Assembly: GCA_934167685.1 (NCBI GenBank)
Contig: CAKPLQ010000048.1
Location: 1 to 8,716 of the forward strand
From: an uncultured Clostridia bacterium
GTDB lineage: Bacteria > Bacillota > Clostridia > TANB77 > CAG-508
Reading direction: 5' to 3'
Length of the DNA stretch: 8,716 nucleotides
Below, piece by piece: positions 1 through 5,928 of the stretch (its first letter is position 1; every line of letters starts with the position of its first letter). A program made the translations under genes and the position numbers. The notes beneath the pieces were generated by a model that saw only the letters and a list, made by a program, of their open reading frames with translations, was not told where the DNA came from and did no database searches.

Positions 1-466
1 GACTAAAGGAAATGAATTGGTAAAAGAAAGCTATAAACTTTTAAAAGAAAAATCAGAAGAATTAGGAATTAACTTTGTTGGAAATGTAGAAGGAAGAGAT
101 GCATTTTCCGGTAAAATAGATGCAATAGTAACAGATGGTTTTACAGGAAATGTATTTTTAAAAACAACAGAAGGGCTTGGAAAATTTGTAAAGAAAACAT
201 TATCAGAAAGTTTAACACAGAATTTGTTTGCAAAAATTTGTACTGTGCCATGTTTACCAGCAATCAATAGATTTAAGAAAACAATGGATTATAAATCATA
301 TGGAGGTGCATTATTTTTAGGCGTAAAAAAACCGGTAGTAAAAGCACATGGAAGTAGTGATGAAATTCTTTTTGAATTTACTATTAAGCAGGCTGAGAAA
401 TTCGTAGAAAATAAAGCTGTAGATAAGATGATAGAAGAATTTGAGAAAAACAGCGCAAAGACTTGA
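1..466 (+). CDS. plsX: Phosphate acyltransferase PlsX, C-terminal part (5' end outside window)
   Basis: PlsX makes acyl-phosphate from acyl-ACP and inorganic phosphate, the first step of the PlsX/PlsY route to phosphatidic acid; it acts peripherally at the membrane. The reading frame is open from base 2 and gives 154 residues, about half of the usual ~330. Recognisable PlsX segments are the opening TKGNELVKE, then NVEGRDAFSGKIDAIVTDGFTGNVFLKTTEG, and near the end YGGALFLGVKKPVVKAHGSSD; the last two are the characteristic C-terminal glycine-rich stretches. A TTG at 17 is internal and not a start, because homology continues upstream of it to the window edge. It is followed 162 bp later by acpP, whose product carries the PlsX substrate, which supports the call. 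It ends in TGA. Family assignment is from recognised motifs; no truncation other than the window edge is evident. Confidence 0.95.
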   Translation, partial: TKGNELVKESYKLLKEKSEELGINFVGNVEGRDAFSGKIDAIVTDGFTGNVFLKTTEGLGKFVKKTLSESLTQNLFAKICTVPCLPAINRFKKTMDYKSYGGALFLGVKKPVVKAHGSSDEILFEFTIKQAEKFVENKAVDKMIEEFEKNSAKT

Positions 467-532
467 AAATAGTGAAAACTTTTATAAATACTGAATAGGT
501 AGTATAAAAAATAAAAAATATTATAAATATGC

Positions 533-561
533 TTGACAAAATATTAAACATATAATATAAA
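533..561 (+). promoter_or_regulatory. Sigma-A-like promoter for acpP
   Basis: A perfect -35 box TTGACA lies at 533-538, and TATAAA at 556-561 is the -10 box with a 17-nt spacer. Transcription would start near 568, leaving a leader of about 60 nt before acpP. A perfect TATAAT also occurs at 551-556, but only 12 nt from the -35, which is too close. The promoter suggests that acpP is transcribed separately from plsX, in line with the high demand for acyl carrier protein. This is a sequence match only. Confidence 0.7.
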
Positions 562-628
562 TGTTACAGGTGAAATTTGATTAATAAAAACAGATATCAT
601 TTAGCACATGAGAGGAGGTGAACTTGTA

Positions 629-868
629 ATGAGTTCAGAAGAAGTTTTTGAAAAAGTAAAAGGAATAATTGTAGAGCAATTAGGTGTTGCTGATACAGCT
701 GTTACAATGGAAGCATCATTTATAGATGATTTAGGAGCTGATTCATTAGATATAGTAGAATTAGTAATGGCATTAGAAGAAGAATTCGATATAGAAATTC
801 CAGATGCTGATGCAGAAAAAGTTGTTACAGTAGGAGATGTAGTAGACTACATAAAAGAAAATGTATAA
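629..868 (+). CDS. acpP: Acyl carrier protein
   Basis: Small acidic carrier of fatty-acyl chains in type II fatty acid synthesis; cytosolic. The 79-residue product has the standard length and the invariant 4'-phosphopantetheine site in GADSLDIVEL, with Ser39 as the modified residue. This is followed by the acidic helix II (ELVMALEEEFDIEIPD) that docks partner enzymes. An in-frame ATG at 608 would add seven residues (MRGGELV), but those codons are the ribosome binding site itself: AGGAGGTG at 613-620, eight bases before the ATG at 629. The start is therefore 629, which also fits normal ACP N-termini. The gene sits between plsX and rnc, a classical Bacillota arrangement. It has its own promoter upstream and an intrinsic terminator directly downstream, so it is probably expressed mainly as a short monocistronic message. 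Confidence 0.97.
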   Translation: MSSEEVFEKVKGIIVEQLGVADTAVTMEASFIDDLGADSLDIVELVMALEEEFDIEIPDADAEKVVTVGDVVDYIKENV

Positions 869-870
869 AT

Positions 871-905
871 AAAAGGAGAACGAAAAAATTCGTTCTTTTA
901 TTTTT
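871..905 (+). terminator. Intrinsic terminator after acpP
   Basis: An 8-bp perfect stem, AGAACGAA (877-884) and TTCGTTCT (889-896), closes an AAAA loop. It can be extended by two G-U pairs and an A-T pair, and is followed by TTTATTTTT (897-905). It begins only a few bases after the acpP stop codon and separates acpP from the rnc promoter. Confidence 0.85.
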
Positions 906-915
906 GCTAAAAAAC

Positions 916-943
916 TTGAAAAAAACGTAAAATAGTATATAAT
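916..943 (+). promoter_or_regulatory. Sigma-A-like promoter for the rnc operon
   Basis: TTGAAA at 916-921 and a perfect TATAAT at 938-943 are separated by 16 nt. They lie directly after the acpP terminator and about 60 nt before the rnc start. No other promoter-like element or terminator is seen before the hairpin at 5029, so this promoter probably drives rnc and the three genes after it. Confidence 0.65.
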
Positions 944-983
944 ATAAGGGTATAAATATAATAAAATTTGGAGAAGTATGTGA

Positions 984-1004
984 ATGAAAGGATGGATAAT
1001 TTAA
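984..1004 (+). other. Possible 6-codon leader ORF in front of rnc
   Basis: ATG AAA GGA TGG ATA ATT TAA (MKGWII) starts 10 nt after a GGAG (970-973) and stops one base before the rnc ATG. The only Shine-Dalgarno-like sequence for rnc (AAAGGA, 987-992) lies inside this mini-ORF, at an unusually long distance of 13 nt from the rnc start. Translational coupling is possible, but so short an ORF can occur by chance. Confidence 0.25.
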
Positions 1005-1005
1005 T

Positions 1006-1674
1006 ATGAAAAACTTAGAACAAAATATAGGATATACATTTAAAGATAAAAGCTTATTAAATAAAGCACTAACACATACATCTTATGCATATGAGCATAA
1101 TGTAGAAAGCAATGAAAAACTAGAATTTTTAGGAGATAGTATTTTAGAATTTGTATCGAGTATTTATCTATACCAGAACTATCAGAATTTAAAAGAAGGA
1201 GAAATGACTAAAGTCAGAGCAACGGTAGTGTGTGAAACAAGTTTGCACAAAATAGCACAAATGCATGGTTTTAGTGATTTTTTACATCTTGGAAAATCAG
1301 AAAGAGTAGTAAATAAAGAAGTAAGACCTGCAATTTTAGCTGATAGTGTAGAAGCAGTAATAGCAGCAATATATTTAGATGGAGGGCTTGAAGAGGCAAA
1401 AAAATTCATTATAGAAAATTTAAAAAAACCAATAAAAATTGCAAGTCAGCATGTAGGACAAAAAGATTATAAAACAGTTTTACAAGAAAAATTACAACAA
1501 CATGGAGAAGTAGAGATAAAATATACAATAATAAAAGAAACAGGGCCAGACCATGATAAAACGTTTGAAGCGCAAGTAGAATGTAACCATAAAAAATTAG
1601 CAGTAGGAACAGGAAAAGCTAAAAAACTTGCAGAAATGGAAGCAGCTAGAAAAGCATTGCAAAATATAAAATGA
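1006..1674 (+). CDS. rnc: Ribonuclease III
   Basis: Endonuclease cutting double-stranded RNA; matures rRNA precursors and processes mRNA/antisense duplexes in the cytosol. At 222 residues it has normal length. The N-terminal endonuclease domain (about 5-145) has the signature NEKLEFLGD (36-44), supplying metal ligands equivalent to E. coli E38, E41 and D45 as E37, E40 and D44. LADSVEAVIAAIYLDGG (111-127) supplies D113 and E116, matching E. coli D114 and E117. The double-stranded RNA-binding domain runs from about DYKTVLQEKLQ (154) to the end, with the terminal GTGKAKKLAEMEAARKAL helix that contacts RNA. All catalytic positions are intact. The frame cannot extend upstream because a TAA lies at 997-999, which fixes the start at 1006 despite the distant ribosome binding site. 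The next gene begins 13 bp after the stop. Confidence 0.97.
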   Translation: MKNLEQNIGYTFKDKSLLNKALTHTSYAYEHNVESNEKLEFLGDSILEFVSSIYLYQNYQNLKEGEMTKVRATVVCETSLHKIAQMHGFSDFLHLGKSERVVNKEVRPAILADSVEAVIAAIYLDGGLEEAKKFIIENLKKPIKIASQHVGQKDYKTVLQEKLQQHGEVEIKYTIIKETGPDHDKTFEAQVECNHKKLAVGTGKAKKLAEMEAARKALQNIK

Positions 1675-1687
1675 AAGAGGTGAAAAA

Positions 1688-2749
1688 ATGAAAAAACATT
1701 ACATAATTCCGATATTTGTACCACATTTGGGATGTCCAAATGACTGTATATTTTGTAATCAAAGGTCAATAAGTGGTCAACAAAAAATGATAACTAGTGA
1801 AGATGTAAGAAAGACTATAGATTTTTATTTAGAAAATATAAAAGATAAAAATGCTAAAAAAGAAGTTGCATTTTTTGGTGGAAGCTTTACTGGAATAGAA
1901 GAAGAAAAACAAGAAGAATTTTTACAAACTGCATATGAATATGTAAAAGAAGGAAAAATTGATTCAATAAGAATATCAACAAGACCTGATTACATAGATA
2001 AAAAAATTCTAAAAAGATTAAAGAAATACAAAGTAGAAACAATTGAATTAGGAGTACAATCAGCAAATGATTATATATTAAAAAGAGCAAATAGAGGACA
2101 TACATTTGAAGATGTAAAAAAAGCATCAAAAATGATAAGATGGCGTGGTTTTAAATTAGGACACCAGATGATGGTTGGTTTGCCAGAAAGTACGAGATTA
2201 GATGAAATAAACACAGCCAAAGAATTAATAAAACTAAAGCCGAAAATGGTAAGAATTTATCCAGTTTTAGTAATAAAAAATACTAAATTGGAAAAGGAAT
2301 TCTTAGAAGAAAAATATACACCGTTAACAGTTGTGCAAGCTGTTGAGACATGCAAGGAATTGGTTTCTATGTTTAATAGTAAAGGCATCGAAGTAATTAG
2401 AGTAGGATTACAAAATACAGATGAAATAACAGACCCAAGTATAGAAGGAAGTGAAGTAGTAGCAGGACCATATCATCCAGCATTTAGGCAATTGGTAGAG
2501 TCTGGATTATGGTATGATACTATATTAGCCAAAATAAAACAATTAAATGTAAAAGTAAAAAAAGTACAAGTAACAGTAAATCCACAAGATGCTAATAATG
2601 TAATAGGTCATAAGAGAGAGAATGTAGAAAAACTTAAAGAATTTTATACATTAGATTTAATTGTTAAACAAGATGAGAATATTAAGCCAGGAAAATTAGA
2701 AATAGAAGTACTGGAAAAATATCCGGAATTCTTGGAAGAACATAAATAA
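1688..2749 (+). CDS. Elp3-like radical SAM protein without acetyltransferase domain
   Basis: Member of the radical S-adenosylmethionine superfamily, 353 residues, expected to be cytosolic. The [4Fe-4S] cluster motif CxxxCxxC is seen as C16, C20 and C23 in GCPNDCIFCNQ. The SAM-contacting glycine motif is FFGGSFTGI (62-70), followed by ISTRPDYID, ELGVQS and MMVGLPEST, the typical strand motifs of the Elp3/oxygen-independent-coproporphyrinogen-oxidase-like barrel. The C-terminal part (about 265-353) resembles the extension that follows the radical SAM core in Elp3-type proteins, but the GNAT acetyltransferase domain of true Elp3 is absent, so tRNA wobble-uridine carboxymethylation cannot be assumed. 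Substrate is unknown; a role in RNA modification is inference from the family and from the rnc neighbour. It starts with a good ribosome binding site (AGAGGTG, 1676-1682) 13 bp after rnc and is probably cotranscribed with it. Confidence 0.85.
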   Translation: MKKHYIIPIFVPHLGCPNDCIFCNQRSISGQQKMITSEDVRKTIDFYLENIKDKNAKKEVAFFGGSFTGIEEEKQEEFLQTAYEYVKEGKIDSIRISTRPDYIDKKILKRLKKYKVETIELGVQSANDYILKRANRGHTFEDVKKASKMIRWRGFKLGHQMMVGLPESTRLDEINTAKELIKLKPKMVRIYPVLVIKNTKLEKEFLEEKYTPLTVVQAVETCKELVSMFNSKGIEVIRVGLQNTDEITDPSIEGSEVVAGPYHPAFRQLVESGLWYDTILAKIKQLNVKVKKVQVTVNPQDANNVIGHKRENVEKLKEFYTLDLIVKQDENIKPGKLEIEVLEKYPEFLEEHK

Positions 2750-2762
2750 AAGGGGAAAATGT

Positions 2763-3707
2763 ATGGAAAAAAACAAAAGAGTAATAAATATATTATTAAT
2801 AGTGATAGTGGTTTTAGTAATTTTAGGATGTGGACTGGGATATGTATTTTTTACAAAAGATAAAACAAAACCTATAATAAACCCAGAAGATAAAAAGAAC
2901 ATAGAAAATCAAGAAAAACTATTTTCAGTAAGTAATTATCCTAAAATAGATGGCTCAACTGCAACATTGCCACTTGCAGAAGCTTTTAAGGCAAATTTTA
3001 CAGGAACAGATATTAAAGATGTCAATGTAGAACATTCTAAAACGCATAATGCGTATGTAAATTTGATAAATGGAGATACAGATTTAATACTAGTAACAAA
3101 TCCATCAGAAGATGAGCAAAAATTAGCTAAAGAAAAAGGTGTAGAATTAGAAATTGTACCTATCGTTAAAGAAGCATTTGTATTTTTTGTAAGTACAGAC
3201 AATCCAATAGAAAACCTAACATTAAGTCAAGTACAAGATATATACACAGGGCAAATAAAAAATTGGAAAGATGTTGGAGGCGAAAACGAAAAAATAGTAG
3301 CATATCAAAGACCTGCAAATTCTGGAAGTCAATCTGGTATGTTATCACTTGTAATGAAGGGAAAAAAGATGATGACACCAACTACAGAAACAATTGCTCA
3401 ATCTATGGCAGATATTGTTGATGTTATATCAGATTACACTAATAGTAAAAATGCTATAGGATATTCATATTATTATTATGCAACACAAATGTATACAAAA
3501 GATGAAATGAAGTTGTTGGCAATTGATGGAGTTGACCCAACATATGATAATATAAAAACAGGTTTATATGGAATACAAACAGCGTATTATGCAGTTATAA
3601 GAAAAGATGAAGAAATTAATAGTAATGCTCGTAGGCTACTAGAGGCAATGAAATCTGAGAGAGGTCAGAATGTAGCAAAGGAGGCAGGATATGTTCAAAA
3701 CTACTAA
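2763..3707 (+). CDS. PstS-like substrate-binding protein, membrane-anchored
   Basis: Extracytoplasmic solute-binding protein of the phosphate-binding (PstS/PBP-like) type, 314 residues. A hydrophobic segment (8-30) follows a short basic N-terminus. It contains Cys23 in VILGCGLG, but hydrophobic residues continue past it, so an uncleaved anchor is at least as likely as a lipoprotein. The mature domain opens with IDGSTATLPLAEAF (62-75), the usual first ligand loop of PstS. It continues with FFVSTDNPIENLTLSQVQDIYTGQIKNWKDVGG (141-173), a strongly conserved family stretch, and RPANSGSQSGM (183-193), the counterpart of the R-x-SGT ligand loop. The usual SD or SR after the second strand is replaced by VTNPSED, so phosphate as ligand is uncertain. 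No pstC, pstA or pstB genes are in the window. Start is the ATG after AGGGG (2751-2755), 13 bp after the radical SAM gene. Its last 17 bp overlap the next gene. Confidence 0.85.
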   Translation: MEKNKRVINILLIVIVVLVILGCGLGYVFFTKDKTKPIINPEDKKNIENQEKLFSVSNYPKIDGSTATLPLAEAFKANFTGTDIKDVNVEHSKTHNAYVNLINGDTDLILVTNPSEDEQKLAKEKGVELEIVPIVKEAFVFFVSTDNPIENLTLSQVQDIYTGQIKNWKDVGGENEKIVAYQRPANSGSQSGMLSLVMKGKKMMTPTTETIAQSMADIVDVISDYTNSKNAIGYSYYYYATQMYTKDEMKLLAIDGVDPTYDNIKTGLYGIQTAYYAVIRKDEEINSNARRLLEAMKSERGQNVAKEAGYVQNY

Positions 3708-5025
3708 AAGTAAAATTACTTTTGTAACAGTATTTTGTCTTTTATGTATAATGATAACTGTAGGTGCTGTTATATATAAAAATATAGAGATAGAGGATAT
3801 AAATCAAGAGAATAATCAAGAAATTGTTGAGAACCAAGATAATGTGTCTGGAATAGACTTAAAAGGAACATATAGTCAAAATGATATTTCTCTAACAGAA
3901 AAAAAGGCAAGTAAAGACAAAGTAGAAATTGTGTACTACCAGATAAATGGATTAAATGATACTATAATTCAAAACAGTATAAACCGTGATATTGAATCGG
4001 TTGCTTTAAATTGTTATAAAGAAACAGTTAAGGATTTGAATGAAGTAGAGAATGTATTTGTTAGTATATATTGCATGGCAAATTTCGCGAATACATTGTC
4101 ACTAGAGGTAAGCTATACTGGAAATATGCTAGGTGAAGAAGATGGATTTTTTCAAGGCTTTAAAGGATTAAATTATGATTTAACAACAGGGGAGAAGATT
4201 AAGTTTGAAAAACTGTTTACAGCCAATGCTCCTATGGAAGATATATTAAGAAAATCAGCATATTATAGTTTGATTAAGAGAAATTTAAAAGATAATTTAT
4301 CTGGGGATAAGGTTGTAAATGATTATGGTGATGTTGAAGATGATGTAGCATTTGTAATTGAACAGTATAAAAAAGCAAAGATAGAAGAATTTTCTTTTTC
4401 GCCAAAAGTAGTTAATATTTTTTATGAAAATCAAAGTATAATTGAAATTGATATGTCAAAATATGCAGAGTATATAGCAATTTATAATAGATATGCAAAT
4501 AGTGAAAACAACCTTTATGAAAAAAATGATATTGGTCTTAAAGGTTTATATACATTATCAAATAGAACTAATGAATCATATGCATATAGAAATTATCAAA
4601 AAGGAAGCAATTATTATATAGATGTTAATCTTTGGAATTTTGACGAAGGAACTAATAAAGTTAGTATAGATGTAGAGCAAACTAAAATTGCAGAGATTGA
4701 AAAAGAAATTACAAAAATAAAGAATTTGATATATAAAAATCCTGATAATTTTTATATATTAAATTACAATATTAGTATTTCAACAAATTATGATTCATCT
4801 GTGATGAAAGATGTTACAAATTGTTCAACACTTGGAAATTCATATGAAATGACAGTACATGATTTTGAAGAAAATGTAGAACCAATAATTATTCAAGCAA
4901 ATAGACAAAATATAGAAGGAGCCATGGATGAACATGTATATTATCTTTCAGATGTTTTAAAAATAGAACCTCAAACAACTCAAGAATATTATGATTCTGA
5001 AACAGGAGAAAAAATAGTAATTTAG
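3691..5025 (+). CDS. Membrane-anchored DUF4163/DUF3298 (RsiV/PdaC-like) protein
   Basis: Function unknown. The 444-residue product has a very short cytosolic N-terminus, one membrane segment (about 9-29) and an acidic linker (31-55), then an extracytoplasmic part. Residues about 65-145 (KDKVEIVYYQINGLND to NTLSLEVSYTGN) resemble DUF4163, and about 155-268 (FKGLNYDLTTGEKIKFEKLF to FYENQSIIEIDMSKYAEYI) resemble DUF3298, the pair found outside the cell in anti-sigma factor RsiV and in PdaC. Residues 270-444 match nothing I recognise. There is no cytosolic sigma-binding region, so an anti-sigma role is unlikely, and no polysaccharide-deacetylase domain follows. The ATG at 3691 lies inside the end of the preceding gene and has the strong ribosome binding site AAAGGAGG (3677-3684), suggesting coupled expression and a joint surface function. 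Domain calls are by eye. Confidence 0.65.
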   Translation: MFKTTKSKITFVTVFCLLCIMITVGAVIYKNIEIEDINQENNQEIVENQDNVSGIDLKGTYSQNDISLTEKKASKDKVEIVYYQINGLNDTIIQNSINRDIESVALNCYKETVKDLNEVENVFVSIYCMANFANTLSLEVSYTGNMLGEEDGFFQGFKGLNYDLTTGEKIKFEKLFTANAPMEDILRKSAYYSLIKRNLKDNLSGDKVVNDYGDVEDDVAFVIEQYKKAKIEEFSFSPKVVNIFYENQSIIEIDMSKYAEYIAIYNRYANSENNLYEKNDIGLKGLYTLSNRTNESYAYRNYQKGSNYYIDVNLWNFDEGTNKVSIDVEQTKIAEIEKEITKIKNLIYKNPDNFYILNYNISISTNYDSSVMKDVTNCSTLGNSYEMTVHDFEENVEPIIIQANRQNIEGAMDEHVYYLSDVLKIEPQTTQEYYDSETGEKIVI

Positions 5026-5028
5026 AAT

Positions 5029-5073
5029 AAAATCACTCGTTATTACAAATAATTGTAATAAGGGTGATTTTTT
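5029..5073 (+). terminator. Strong hairpin with T-tract, overlapping the yitT ribosome binding site
   Basis: Left arm AAAATCAC (5029-5036) plus TTATTACAA (5040-5048) pairs with TTGTAATAA (5053-5061) plus GTGATTTT (5064-5071). The small junction TCG/GG can add two more pairs, and the loop is ATAA. The run of T at 5068-5073 makes it a typical intrinsic terminator for the upstream operon. The right arm also holds the only ribosome binding site for yitT (AAGGGTGA, 5060-5067), whose ATG follows directly at 5074, so the structure may also limit yitT translation. Confidence 0.75.
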
Positions 5074-5928
5074 ATGATGGATAGAATTCAAATAAAACAA
5101 GGAATAATAAATATTTTAGGAACAATATTAGGGGCAGGAATAATGGCATTTGGAACATCCGCATTTTTGTTACCGAATCAATTGTCATCAGGAGGATTAT
5201 CCGGAATTGCAACAATAACTTATTATTTGCTAAAAATTCCAATGGGAGCAATGATAATGGCATTAAATATACCATTATTTATATTAGCTGGTTATAGACT
5301 TGGAAAAGAATTTTTTGCCAAGTCATTAATTGGAACAGTTAGCTTATCAGTTTTTATAGATATATTTGATAAATATCCTGCTATTACAAATGATAGGTTT
5401 TTAGCTTGTATATATGGTGGAGCCTTAATTGGAATAGGAACTGCCATAATATTAAAAGTTGGTGCTTCAACAGGAGGAACGGATTTAATAGCCACAGTTA
5501 TAAAGGGATACGATCCGTACATTTCTATGAGTAGATATTTGATAATTATGGATATTGTTATTATTTCTTTAAATGTTTTATTTTTTAAGCATATCGAAAT
5601 TGGTTTATATTCAGCAATTGCAATTTATTTATATGGCCAGATGATAGATATAATATTCGAAGGAGTTTATTATACTAAATTGATGTTTATAATTTCAGAT
5701 AAAAATGAGGAAATTTCCAAAGCAATTGGAGAAAATGTAAAAAGAGGGGTAACAGGCTTATATGGAAAAGGAATGTATAAAAATGAAGATAAATTAGTAT
5801 TAATGTGTGCAGCTTCTAGAAATGATACGGCTAAAATCAAAGATGTAGCCAAAAAGATAGATGAAAAATGCTTTATAGTTATAGGGAATGTTAGAGAAGT
5901 TTTAGGAAAAGGATTTAAGTCTTTGTAA
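5074..5928 (+). CDS. YitT family membrane protein (DUF161 + DUF2179)
   Basis: Integral membrane protein of a large Bacillota family with no firmly established transport substrate; 284 residues, the usual length. The N-terminal membrane domain (about 10-200) has the family motifs GAGIMAFGTSAFLLPNQLSSGGLSGIA (20-46), ALNIPLFILAGYRLGKEFF (63-81) and KVGASTGGTDLIA (128-140), within about five or six membrane segments. The C-terminal cytosolic DUF2179 domain (about 203-284) contains GVTGLYGKGMY and ends in REVLGKGFKSL, both typical. Two consecutive ATG codons occur at 5074 and 5077; either may be used, with AAGGGTGA just upstream. The gene follows the operon terminator without an evident promoter of its own in the 48-bp gap, so it may depend on read-through or on a promoter inside the preceding gene. 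Its 3' end overlaps the convergent gerC by 14 bp. Confidence 0.93.
   Translation: MMDRIQIKQGIINILGTILGAGIMAFGTSAFLLPNQLSSGGLSGIATITYYLLKIPMGAMIMALNIPLFILAGYRLGKEFFAKSLIGTVSLSVFIDIFDKYPAITNDRFLACIYGGALIGIGTAIILKVGASTGGTDLIATVIKGYDPYISMSRYLIIMDIVIISLNVLFFKHIEIGLYSAIAIYLYGQMIDIIFEGVYYTKLMFIISDKNEEISKAIGENVKRGVTGLYGKGMYKNEDKLVLMCAASRNDTAKIKDVAKKIDEKCFIVIGNVREVLGKGFKSL

Noticed and set aside
488..505. Dyad ATACT-N8-AGTAT after plsX as terminator or fatty-acid regulator site
   Set aside because: Only 5 bp of stem, followed by A rather than T residues on the + strand, and it does not match a known operator well.
551..556. Perfect TATAAT as -10 of the acpP promoter
   Set aside because: Only 12 nt from TTGACA; TATAAA at 556-561 has the correct 17-nt spacing.
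608..628. Upstream ATG at 608 as acpP start
   Set aside because: The added codons are the ribosome binding site AGGAGGTG for the ATG at 629, and ACP proteins do not carry such an extension.
2820..2840. PstS-like protein as a clear lipoprotein (Cys23)
   Set aside because: A Cys is present in VILGCGLG, but Leu at -2 is unusual and the hydrophobic segment continues for seven residues after it; left undecided in the feature.
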